From assembly GCA_018061205.1 (NCBI GenBank), contig JAGOUP010000028.1, forward strand, positions 1 to 7,569: a stretch of DNA of 7,569 bases, in the 5' to 3' direction. Under the pieces are notes generated by a model that was not told the DNA's origin, made no database searches, and saw nothing but the letters and a program-made list of their open reading frames with translations. A program made the position numbers and the translations under genes. This document shows, piece by piece, positions 1-6,101 of this stretch (the stretch's first letter is position 1; each line of letters opens with the position of its first letter). The stretch comes from Candidatus Levyibacteriota bacterium (GTDB lineage: Bacteria; Patescibacteriota; Microgenomatia; Levybacterales; UBA12049).

Positions 1-458
1 GTGTAAAAGAGGTCACCTAACACTGTGTTACGGAAAAATGGAATAGCATTGACGTATGACATGAATAAACCTGACATTGTTTTCGGGTAGAGTGCGTGGG
101 CATACCAAAAGTTGAAGTTAGTCAAGATAAAAAAGACAATAGATGACGTGAGAGATGCTGCAATAACAGTGGTGAAACTTTTGTGATTTTTGACCCACAG
201 ACCTATGCCAACAGTAATCAAAAAACTGCCATAGACAGCTAGCATACTGGCATGGAAACCAAGAATCATATCAGTTATTAACATAGCAGCAATTGGCAAA
301 ATAAATGCTACACGTTTGTCTAGATACACACCGCCGAAAAGGGCTAACGCGGCAATGGGGACAAAGTTGGCAGGATGTGGCATGAGACGTAAGATAGCGG
401 CGAAGAAAATAATAAGTACTGCTGGAATAATTTGAAATTTGAAATTTGAAATTTTCAT
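1..458 (-). CDS. DUF6580-like polytopic membrane protein, C-terminus cut by the window edge
   Basis: The open frame starts at ATG 456-458 and runs off the left edge after 152 residues without a stop. Five hydrophobic segments are visible, at about residues 8-24, 33-46, 50-67, 72-89 and 96-114. Two conserved-looking blocks bracket them: RLMPHPANFVPIAALALFGG (24-43) and, near the cut end, NFWYAHALYPKT (116-127) followed by AIPFFRNTVLGDL (138-150). I recognise these blocks as typical of the DUF6580 family of bacterial integral membrane proteins, whose function is unknown. The fold pattern (about six short helices, small protein) resembles substrate-binding S-components of ECF vitamin transporters, but that is inference. 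It is the last visible gene of the nrdR-nrdJ run, 76 bp after the preceding small gene. No Shine-Dalgarno sequence precedes the ATG, and codons 2-10 lie in a low-complexity AT repeat, so the exact N-terminus is uncertain. Confidence 0.8.
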   Translation of the reverse strand, partial: MKISNFKFQIIPAVLIIFFAAILRLMPHPANFVPIAALALFGGVYLDKRVAFILPIAAMLITDMILGFHASMLAVYGSFLITVGIGLWVKNHKSFTTVIAASLTSSIVFFILTNFNFWYAHALYPKTMSGLFMSYVNAIPFFRNTVLGDLFY

Positions 459-534
459 TGAATTTTAAATGTTTTAATTTTTAAATATTTAGATTTCATT
501 ACAAATTTTAAATTTAAACTTTCAAATTGATAGC
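431..534. repeat. AT-rich low-complexity tract with TTTGAAA heptamer repeat
   Basis: Three perfect tandem copies of TTTGAAA occupy 431-451 and lie inside the first codons of the DUF6580-like gene, giving its NFKF-type N-terminus. The remaining 76 bp to the next gene are almost pure A/T with related AAATTT and TTTCAAATT words (about 500-530). No hairpin with a T-run and no clear promoter is visible. Similar AAATTTCAAATTT tracts are, from general knowledge, common between genes of some CPR bacteria. Confidence 0.65.
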
Positions 535-687
535 TTAGTGTGCGTGTGCTTGGATAATCATGAGTGTGACCATACTGACAATAAGAACGGAGGTCAAAAA
601 TCCAAATGCCAACCACTTTGCATTTTCTGCATCAGGGATAGCCATAGTTTCTACTTTTTCAATTTTTCTTTTTACTGCTTTTCGCAT
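535..687 (-). CDS. small single-pass membrane protein with His-Ala-His C-terminus
   Basis: This is a 50-residue protein with no family I can name. Residues 1-13 are strongly basic (MRKAVKRKIEKVE), residues 23-45 form one hydrophobic segment (AKWLAFGFLT then SVLIVSMVTLMII), and the chain ends QAHAH. The positive-inside rule places the N-terminus in the cytoplasm and the two histidines outside. A TTG 14 codons upstream (729) would extend it, but a perfect TATAAT (698-703) lies between, so ATG 687 is preferred; ATG 645 would give a 36-residue version. It follows nrdJ by 52 bp on the same strand and precedes the DUF6580-like gene. A short one-helix protein with terminal histidines recalls CbtB-type cobalt transporter subunits, but the characteristic CbtB histidine spacing is absent, so this is analogy only. 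A real gene is likely because of its membrane-protein layout, operon position and the promoter-like hexamer. Confidence 0.6.
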   Translation of the reverse strand: MRKAVKRKIEKVETMAIPDAENAKWLAFGFLTSVLIVSMVTLMIIQAHAH

Positions 688-697
688 AAGAGTACCG

Positions 698-703
698 ATT
701 ATA
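698..703 (-). promoter_or_regulatory. -10 hexamer TATAAT, 10 nt before the small membrane protein
   Basis: Read on the minus strand this is a consensus TATAAT. With transcription starting about 7 nt downstream, the message would begin some 3 nt before ATG 687, i.e. nearly leaderless. No good -35 is found at 16-18 bp; a TTGCAA lies 20 bp upstream. It would let the two distal membrane genes be expressed independently of nrdJ. Confidence 0.4.
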
Positions 704-739
704 CTACCTTTTTGAGAACAATTTTGCAAGCATTAACCC

Positions 740-3193
740 TTAGCATTCGGAGTAGCCGCAGCCGTAGCATTTTTTGCAGCCTTCTTCGTAGGCAAAAGAT
801 GCACTGCCACATTCTGGGCAGATGTCATAGTGACTCGTGGATGATGATGCGGTGGCATCAAGGGTGAGCTGCTGAACATTGACTGTTTCAATATTTATTT
901 GCACATTTGCATTCTGCTCTGCAGAACCAGCCGTCATATCAGTCATTTCACCAGCTGGTACTGCTTTGACTGCTGCTACCACTGCTTTATCTTCTACTCT
1001 CCCATTTACTTTGAATTCATAATGACGAGCCAATACTTTCGAGACTGCATCTGGGAGTGATTTGACTTTGTTCTCACCAAATCCCACACTCTTTGCTCCC
1101 CCAATTCCTGAAAGTTCTGACACGATTTTTCGCATACGTTCTCGCATCGGAACAGGACTAGAAAGTCTCAGCATGATTGAAATAGCTCTCCCTAGTGCTT
1201 CACACATCGCCATCACATCAGAACCACTTTTTCCATTCGTGATAAAGACTTCAAATGGTTGTCCATACTGATCATTGTTGATCGTAATATATGTCTTGCC
1301 AATTGGGGTATCTGCCTGATATGTCTGCCCCTGCAAGACCAATGGTCGTGGTGAGAATGGCAAGATCGGCATCGGTGTTGGTGCTTCCTTTTTCTCTTCT
1401 TGTGCTGAGCTTGCCGAAGCATCTTTCTTTTCAACAACTCGTTCAAGCACTCCAACTCTTGAACCATCTCGCATATACGTGACTCCTTTGAGTCCCATGT
1501 CATATGCTGCCATATATAACTCTTGTACATCTGCAACTGTATGAGAATTTGGTGCATTTACTGTTTTGGAAATCGAGGAATCAATATATTCCTGCGCAAT
1601 TGCTTGGACTTTGGTGTGCTCAAGGGGTGTCAAATCATTTGCACTCGCAAAGTATTCTGGTTTTGCATCGTCTGGATGTGCTTTTTTCCATGCATCAAAA
1701 AGTGGATGATACACGATTTCTTCTCCGCCTCTCCATCGTCGCAAAAATGAGAATTCATAGACTGGTTCAACACCCGATGATACTCCTGAAACCAGTGATG
1801 TGGTACCAGTTGGTGCAATGGTCAACAGTACTGCATTGCGAATACCCTGTTTTGCAATCTTTTCTCGCAAGACTTTTGGCAATGCTTTGATGTGATAGCC
1901 TTTTTGGAATTGTTCCTTGTCGTATTTTAAGAATGAGCCTTTTTCTTTTGCAATATCACTGGATGCATCATAGGCACTATCTCTGAGGGTTTTGAAAATC
2001 TTTTCAAGCACTGTCACTGATTCTTCAGAACCATATTTGACATGCATTTTGATGAGCGTATCACCCAATCCCATGATACCGAGTCCTGTTCGTCTAATTT
2101 CTTTCGCAACTTTTTCATTTTCTTTGAAGAAGTAGTAGGTCTGATCAATCACATTGTCCAAAAATCGCATCGCAACTTTGACATCATTGCCAAAACTTTC
2201 ATAATCAAATGTCCCTGCTTTGTCTCCTGCTAAATCGTCCCCTTTGACATAGGCTGATAAATTCATCGCTCCCAAGTTGCAGACAGCCATCGCACCGAGT
2301 GGTTGCTCTCCGCATGGATTCGTGGCAATCAATTTTTCAAAATACCATGTGTTAGACCTCTTGTTGGATCGTTCCATAAAGTGAAGCCCTGGTTCAGCTG
2401 ATTGCCATGCTGCAGTACAAATAAGATCCCACAATTCTTTGGCTTTGATGGTTTTGTGGACAATCACTTTTTTCCCTAATTTTTTCCATTCATCCAGTTC
2501 ACCGTTCCATTTGGCATCATACTCAGGATCAGTAATATCAGGATAGACCAAGTCCCAATCTGCATCAGCTTTGACTGCTTCCATAAATCCGTCTGAAATA
2601 CACACAGATAAATTGGCACCATTTATTTTTGTCAAATCTCTTTTGACCGTAATAAATTCTTCAATATCTGGATGCCAATCCCACAGCATCAACATGGTGG
2701 CACCTCGTCGGGTACCACCCTGCTGCACGACATCGTGCGTTGCATAAGAAAACAGTCCTGCCCATGTAACAGGTCCAGAAGACGTTCCATTTACCTTTTT
2801 CACTCGAGCCCCTTTTGGCCGCAGAGATGAAAGGTTCAAACCCACACCGCCTGATCTGGATTGTATTTCAACAAGTTGTTTTAATGATTCTAAAATCCCA
2901 TCACGAGAATCTTTGGGGGATGGAATAACAAAGCAGTTAAAGTAGGTTACTTGATAATTAGTTCCAGCACCGGACAAAATACGACCACCAGGAACAAATT
3001 TGAAGTCTGACATGACATCATAAAACTTCTTTTCCCAGGTGTCGCGTGCGGCTGGTTTTTCGTTCTTTGCAATACCTTTTGCAACACGTGCCCAGGTTTC
3101 TTCTGGTGTATGCTCCATCAACTCACCCTCAGGTGATTTGAGTGCATATCGATCTAAAAATACTTTTTGTCTGATACCGTCAAGTTTTGCCAT
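740..3193 (-). CDS. nrdJ: adenosylcobalamin-dependent (class II) ribonucleotide reductase
   Basis: This 817-residue cytoplasmic enzyme reduces ribonucleotides to 2'-deoxyribonucleotides, using adenosylcobalamin to make a thiyl radical and needing no oxygen. The catalytic motif NPCGE is at 292-296, with Cys294 as the expected radical cysteine and Asn292 and Glu296 as partners. The redox pair is Cys87 (TYFNCFVI) and Cys198 (NLSVCISD). Phosphate-binding loops are RSGGVGLN (113-120) and APTGTTS (460-466). There is no N-terminal ATP-cone. After a low-complexity linker (about 588-620) comes the C-terminal domain of class II enzymes (about 622-725), then a Cys-rich tail: C792xxC795, C806xxC809 and C812xxxxC817, the last matching the re-reducing CX4C pair. 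Length is normal for long class II enzymes. ATG 3193 is 2 bp after the nrdR stop, so the genes are co-transcribed and probably translationally coupled. The TSCPD signature is altered (SLPDA, 712-716). Confidence 0.96.
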   Translation of the reverse strand: MAKLDGIRQKVFLDRYALKSPEGELMEHTPEETWARVAKGIAKNEKPAARDTWEKKFYDVMSDFKFVPGGRILSGAGTNYQVTYFNCFVIPSPKDSRDGILESLKQLVEIQSRSGGVGLNLSSLRPKGARVKKVNGTSSGPVTWAGLFSYATHDVVQQGGTRRGATMLMLWDWHPDIEEFITVKRDLTKINGANLSVCISDGFMEAVKADADWDLVYPDITDPEYDAKWNGELDEWKKLGKKVIVHKTIKAKELWDLICTAAWQSAEPGLHFMERSNKRSNTWYFEKLIATNPCGEQPLGAMAVCNLGAMNLSAYVKGDDLAGDKAGTFDYESFGNDVKVAMRFLDNVIDQTYYFFKENEKVAKEIRRTGLGIMGLGDTLIKMHVKYGSEESVTVLEKIFKTLRDSAYDASSDIAKEKGSFLKYDKEQFQKGYHIKALPKVLREKIAKQGIRNAVLLTIAPTGTTSLVSGVSSGVEPVYEFSFLRRWRGGEEIVYHPLFDAWKKAHPDDAKPEYFASANDLTPLEHTKVQAIAQEYIDSSISKTVNAPNSHTVADVQELYMAAYDMGLKGVTYMRDGSRVGVLERVVEKKDASASSAQEEKKEAPTPMPILPFSPRPLVLQGQTYQADTPIGKTYITINNDQYGQPFEVFITNGKSGSDVMAMCEALGRAISIMLRLSSPVPMRERMRKIVSELSGIGGAKSVGFGENKVKSLPDAVSKVLARHYEFKVNGRVEDKAVVAAVKAVPAGEMTDMTAGSAEQNANVQINIETVNVQQLTLDATASSSTSHYDICPECGSASFAYEEGCKKCYGCGYSEC

Positions 3194-3195
3194 AA

Positions 3196-3648
3196 TTATT
3201 TCTTTAACAACTTTTTAATTTCTTTTTCGAACTCTTCTACGTCGACAAATTCTCGGAATACACTAGAGAATCGAATGTATGCTACTTTATCTAATTTTTT
3301 TAATTTCTGAGCGATCAATTCTCCGATTCGTTTGCTCTCCACTTCTACCGAATCTGAACTGAGCAACTCCCGCTCAATCTCGACTACTATTTTGTCTACC
3401 TGGTCAAATGAGACAGTTGTTTTTTCAGAAGCTGATAACGCACCTTTTCTTGCTTTATCCCTTTGAAACTGTTCTTTTTTTCCGTCTTTTTTAATAACGA
3501 CCAAACTGACATTTTCTACACGTTCATATGTGGTAAACCGTTTTTCGCAGGAACTACACTGTCTTCGTCTTCTGATGGTTTCTAAGTCTTCACTATCTCT
3601 GGTTTCAACAACTTCTGTCTGTTTGTTACCGCAATATGGGCATTTCAT
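3196..3648 (-). CDS. nrdR: transcriptional repressor NrdR
   Basis: NrdR is a nucleotide-sensing repressor of ribonucleotide reductase genes: it binds ATP/dATP through an ATP-cone and DNA through a zinc ribbon. The 150-residue length is typical. The zinc ribbon is complete: C3xxC6 (MKCPYCG) and C31xxC34 (CSSCEKRFTT), with the basic IRRRR stretch (25-29) between them. The ATP-cone spans about 47-137, starting VSLVVIKKDGKKEQF (47-61) and ending near VAYIRFSSVFREF (122-134). It is the first gene of the operon with nrdJ (2-bp gap), and NrdR-box-like sites lie in its promoter, pointing to autorepression. ATG 3648 gives the canonical MKCPYCG start; no Shine-Dalgarno sequence is seen. Confidence 0.96.
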   Translation of the reverse strand: MKCPYCGNKQTEVVETRDSEDLETIRRRRQCSSCEKRFTTYERVENVSLVVIKKDGKKEQFQRDKARKGALSASEKTTVSFDQVDKIVVEIERELLSSDSVEVESKRIGELIAQKLKKLDKVAYIRFSSVFREFVDVEEFEKEIKKLLKK

Positions 3649-3677
3649 ATGTGTGTGAAAATGTTAAGGTTCCAATA

Positions 3678-3693
3678 TCACTATATCTAGTGG
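3678..3693 (-). promoter_or_regulatory. NrdR box 1 (promoter-proximal)
   Basis: On the minus strand it reads CCACTAGATATAGTGA, 13 of 16 positions matching the NrdR-box consensus acaCwAtATaTwGtgt, with CACTA/TAGTG arms. It covers roughly +2 to +17 of the predicted nrdR transcript, a position that would block RNA polymerase. Confidence 0.75.
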
Positions 3694-3701
3694 TATTATT
3701 C

Positions 3702-3730
3702 ATACTACTGCACTAGATCTGCTCAGTCAA
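3702..3730 (-). promoter_or_regulatory. sigma70-type promoter of nrdR-nrdJ
   Basis: On the minus strand, -35 TTGACT (3725-3730, 5/6 matches) and -10 TAGTAT (3702-3707, 4/6) are separated by exactly 17 bp. The predicted start near 3695 gives a leader of about 47 nt before the nrdR ATG. Confidence 0.65.
3710..3725 (-). promoter_or_regulatory. NrdR box 2 (weaker, inside the -35/-10 spacer)
   Basis: The plus strand reads GCACTAGATCTGCTCA. Only about 9 of 16 positions match the consensus, essentially a good CACTAGAT half. Its centre is 32 bp from that of box 1 with a 16-bp linker, the three-turn spacing known for tandem NrdR boxes; that spacing is the main reason to accept it. Confidence 0.5.
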
Positions 3731-3746
3731 TATGTTTTTCTATATC

Positions 3747-3760
3747 AAACTACGTAGTTT
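3747..3760. promoter_or_regulatory. perfect 14-bp palindrome upstream of the nrdR promoter
   Basis: AAACTACGTAGTTT is its own reverse complement. It lies about 17 bp upstream of the nrdR -35, where activators or UP-element factors bind. It could be an operator; it is too AT-rich to be a good terminator and has no T-run in the minus direction. No known regulator is recognised. Confidence 0.35.
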
Positions 3761-3811
3761 TTTCTATGGGCTGCAACTATTTTCACGCAAGCTCTCACCA
3801 TCATGAATCCT

Positions 3812-4405
3812 CTATTTTAGCGTTTTTACTGTCGTATGAAGCTTTTGGGACCGAGCAATTAACTCCCCCATGGTAGGCTGTAAGGTTTTGGGTAATGTTT
3901 TTTTTGCTTTTTCCAATTGGTATATGTGTTGTTCTCCTGCTCGTTTCATCGTGGAAATCATTTCAGTTACATTTGTTCCTTGTTTTTTAGCTTCTGAAAG
4001 TTTTACGATCGCTTCTTCATAATAATTTTGTCCTTTTGAGATAGTAGAAAGAGCCAATTCTTGTTTGTCCTGATTTCCTGTTTTGATCAGAAATAATGCA
4101 GCACCAATACGCTTGTCTGCTTGGAGTAAATTGAATTCTACTTTCTTCAAGGGGTCACCGATCATAGTACTCACAAATTTATCTCGAAGCGTTTTGAGTC
4201 CATACAAAGGATTATCAGGCAAAATACCAGGATAGGGCATCAAATAACTGGGTATGGGGGTGATGGTGACGATAGGAGGAGGAGAAACAATAACCATCTC
4301 ACCTGCCATTTCAGTTTCCTGAGCAAAAGAGACACGAGGAAATAAGACCAATAAGACACATAAGACGAATAAGACCAATGTGGTTATGTGGTTTTTTTTC
4401 TTCAT
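3812..4405 (-). CDS. secreted or surface DUF5667-domain protein
   Basis: The preferred ATG 4405 gives 197 residues with a classical signal peptide: MKKKNH, a hydrophobic core (LVLFVLCVLLVLF, residues 10-22), and a probable signal peptidase I cut after VSFA (residue 28). A GTG at 4420 would add five residues (MYNHC) and overlap the upstream gene by 8 bp; AGGTG lies about 12 nt before the ATG. After a Pro/Thr-rich stretch (about 40-58) comes PGILPDNPLYGLKTLRDKF (about 59-77), the hallmark of DUF5667, followed by a Lys/Glu/Gln-rich helical region (about 85-185) likely to form a coiled-coil or helical bundle. The biochemical function of DUF5667 is unknown; the protein should sit outside the cytoplasmic membrane. 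It is the third gene after gap and the kinase-like gene, 7 bp behind the latter. The signal-peptide core is encoded by a 9-bp tandem repeat. Confidence 0.82.
   Translation of the reverse strand: MKKKNHITTLVLFVLCVLLVLFPRVSFAQETEMAGEMVIVSPPPIVTITPIPSYLMPYPGILPDNPLYGLKTLRDKFVSTMIGDPLKKVEFNLLQADKRIGAALFLIKTGNQDKQELALSTISKGQNYYEEAIVKLSEAKKQGTNVTEMISTMKRAGEQHIYQLEKAKKTLPKTLQPTMGELIARSQKLHTTVKTLK
4342..4377. repeat. 9-bp tandem repeat (ATAAGACNN x4) inside a signal-peptide coding region
   Basis: The units are ATAAGACCA, ATAAGACAC, ATAAGACGA and ATAAGACCA without interruption. Read on the minus strand in the gene frame each gives x-Val-Leu, so the array codes LVL-FVL-CVL-LVL (residues 10-21 of the DUF5667 protein). 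The same repeat, non-coding, is at 6969-7004. Confidence 0.85.
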
Positions 4406-4412
4406 ACAATGA

Positions 4413-4997
4413 TTATACACCTAATGCTTCTAGCGCAATCTTCAGACTTTCATCCTGATTGTGTGAGTACGTATTGATGACAAGATCATAATACTTTCTA
4501 TCAAAATAAACCCAGTTAGCATCACCATGTGCATATAATTTTCGCCATTTATCTAAATCATTTTTTTCTCTTTCTAACACCTCAGCCCTCGCATCCTCTG
4601 AAGCAACACCTTCTCGATTTATCAAACGATCGATACGAATTTGCGGCTGGTCTTCTCCATGATCATTTTCACAAATTACTAAAATCTTAAAAATGTTACC
4701 CATATTTTGCGCATTAAATCCTGCTAGCTTACTCTCTAAAACAATGTGCTTTTCTTCTGATAACATTCTCTTTAGTTCAGCATCAAATAACGCATCTTCT
4801 TCATCAGCACGCAAGTGTGTATCTTTTGCTTCCAATCCTGTTTTTCGCCTGATTGCTTCCCAAAAAATTTCTCCTCCTTCTATGTGTTTCCACGAAAGAT
4901 GCTTTGCTAATTTTTTGGCTAAGGTTGTTGACCCTGATGCAATTCTTCCTGAAACGGCAATAATACGAACATTTGGGATATCAATGGCTTCACTCAT
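4413..4997 (-). CDS. cytidylate-kinase-like nucleotide kinase (archaeal-type Cmk family)
   Basis: This 194-residue cytoplasmic P-loop kinase probably phosphorylates CMP/dCMP to the diphosphate with ATP. The phosphate-binding loop is GRIASGSTT (17-25), the variant found in the archaeal-type cytidylate-kinase-like family (Ser-Thr-Thr after the glycine). VLESKLAGF (86-94) occupies the place of the family's nucleotide-binding GRLAG block, with Lys for Arg. A basic lid-type helix follows (RIDRLINREG, 121-130; EREKNDLDKWRKLY, 142-155), then DLVINT (171-176), the usual last strand. Length fits this family and is shorter than the bacterial Cmk of about 220 residues. ATG 4997 is 3 bp after the gap stop and no Shine-Dalgarno sequence is seen, so coupling to gap is likely. 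The exact base specificity cannot be read from the sequence, so no gene symbol is given. Confidence 0.82.
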   Translation of the reverse strand: MSEAIDIPNVRIIAVSGRIASGSTTLAKKLAKHLSWKHIEGGEIFWEAIRRKTGLEAKDTHLRADEEDALFDAELKRMLSEEKHIVLESKLAGFNAQNMGNIFKILVICENDHGEDQPQIRIDRLINREGVASEDARAEVLEREKNDLDKWRKLYAHGDANWVYFDRKYYDLVINTYSHNQDESLKIALEALGV

Positions 4998-5000
4998 AAT

Positions 5001-6053
5001 TTAGTGTTTTGTACCAACGAGGAGGACTTCTTCAATGAGTCTATTTGCATAGCCAAATTCGTTGTCATACCATGCAACGACTTTTACCATATTGCCTGCA
5101 ACGACTTGCGTGAGAGATAAATCAACGATTGATGAATGAGGATTACCGACAATATCACTGGACACAATCGGATCCGAAGTGGTTTCAATAATCCCTTTGA
5201 ACGCACCAACTTCTGCAGCTTTAAGTGCAGCATTTACTTCCTCAACGGTCGTATCTTTTTTGAGTAAAAAGGTGATATCTGAGAGTGATCCAACAGCAAC
5301 AGGAACACGAAGAGACAGTCCTGCAAATTTATTGACAAGTGCTGGTAATGCTTGTCCAGCAGCGATCGTGGCACCTGTCGAAGTCGGAATAATATTTTCA
5401 CCAGCAGCTCGTGCCCGTCTATAATCTTTGTGTCCCCCATCTTGGAGTTTTTGATCAGATGTATATGCATGGACTGTTGTCATCATGGCTTTTTCAATAC
5501 CAAATGAATCTTGCATAACTTTCGCAACAGGGGTAATACAATTGGTGGTACACGAAGCATTACTGACAATGGTATCGCCTTTATAATCTTTTTCATTCAC
5601 ACTCAACACATATGTTTGGACTTCTGTATCTTCAACTGGTGCTGATACAACAACAGTTTTGGCGCCTGCTTTCAAATGATCTTCAAGTCCTACTTTATTG
5701 GTGTGATGTCGTCCTTTAATATGACCTGTTGATTCAATAACAACATCAACCCCGATCGTACCCCATGGCAAAAGTCCAGGATCTTTTTGCGAATATACAG
5801 GGATTTTTTTGTCATCAATAATCAAATTTCCCAGGAAACCTTCTTGATCTTTTACTTCTTCAATAGACAATGTATGTCCTTCTAATTGACCATATGATGT
5901 GTCATATTTCAGAAGATACATCCACCCCTTCAGATCTGTGGAATGACCAGCGTTGATCGCCACTACTTCCATTTCTGATGCATGCTTTTGCAGCATGACA
6001 CGATGCGCAACTCGCCCTATCCGTCCATACCCATTTATCGCAACACGTATCAT
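5001..6053 (-). CDS. gap: type I glyceraldehyde-3-phosphate dehydrogenase
   Basis: This enzyme oxidises glyceraldehyde 3-phosphate with NAD(P)+ and phosphate to 1,3-bisphosphoglycerate in glycolysis, as a cytoplasmic tetramer. The 350 residues are of family length, slightly on the long side. The dinucleotide fold starts at once: INGYGRIGR (6-14). The catalytic pair is Cys168 in SNASCTTNC (164-172) and His195 in TTVHAYTSDQ (192-201). Further signatures are PTSTGA (223-228), SLRVPV (247-252) and WYDNEFGYANR (328-338). The Asp that normally follows VAIN and binds the adenine ribose is replaced: the text reads VVAINAGHST (30-39), which may relax NAD over NADP preference. It is the first gene of a run with the kinase-like and DUF5667 genes. 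The start cannot lie further in, and a -10-like TATACT sits only 8 nt upstream, suggesting leaderless translation. Confidence 0.96.
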   Translation of the reverse strand: MIRVAINGYGRIGRVAHRVMLQKHASEMEVVAINAGHSTDLKGWMYLLKYDTSYGQLEGHTLSIEEVKDQEGFLGNLIIDDKKIPVYSQKDPGLLPWGTIGVDVVIESTGHIKGRHHTNKVGLEDHLKAGAKTVVVSAPVEDTEVQTYVLSVNEKDYKGDTIVSNASCTTNCITPVAKVMQDSFGIEKAMMTTVHAYTSDQKLQDGGHKDYRRARAAGENIIPTSTGATIAAGQALPALVNKFAGLSLRVPVAVGSLSDITFLLKKDTTVEEVNAALKAAEVGAFKGIIETTSDPIVSSDIVGNPHSSIVDLSLTQVVAGNMVKVVAWYDNEFGYANRLIEEVLLVGTKH

Positions 6054-6061
6054 ATAGTGTC

Positions 6062-6090
6062 AGTATACCACTCTAATTAAAATTTGCAAA
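6062..6090 (-). promoter_or_regulatory. candidate gap promoter giving a leaderless mRNA
   Basis: On the minus strand, -10 TATACT (6062-6067, 5/6) and -35-like TTTGCA (6085-6090, 4/6) are 17 bp apart. The -10 ends 8 nt before the gap ATG, so transcription should start at or within 1-2 nt of the start codon. No Shine-Dalgarno sequence exists. The -35 lies inside a small inverted repeat (6080-6098). Confidence 0.5.
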
Positions 6091-6098
6091 GCAAATTT
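6080..6098. repeat. inverted repeat AAATTTGC-AAA-GCAAATTT
   Basis: Two perfect 8-bp arms (6080-6087 and 6091-6098) flank a 3-nt loop. It overlaps the candidate -35 of gap and could be an operator, or simply one of the short palindromic elements crowded into this intergenic region. Confidence 0.6.
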
Positions 6099-6101
6099 CT
6101 A

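Noticed and set aside
688..729. TTG start at 729 extending the small membrane protein by 14 residues
   Set aside because: The extension covers a perfect TATAAT and places polar residues before a basic segment that already makes a good N-terminus.
459..740. Cobalamin riboswitch upstream of the membrane genes
   Set aside because: The available non-coding stretches (76 and 52 bp) are too short and AT-rich, and no B12-box-like conserved core is seen.
538..867. 109-codon plus-strand frame rich in Cys and His at its ends
   Set aside because: It is antisense to the nrdJ Cys-rich tail and to the small membrane gene; its Cys/His content reflects those codons.
1504..1890. 128-codon plus-strand frame inside nrdJ
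   Set aside because: It is antisense to strongly conserved nrdJ sequence, its composition is that of a codon shadow, and it has no domain or start signal.
3747..3770. AAACTACGTAGTTT followed by T-run as a plus-strand terminator
   Set aside because: No plus-strand gene precedes it, the stem has almost no G/C, and in the minus direction there is no T-run.
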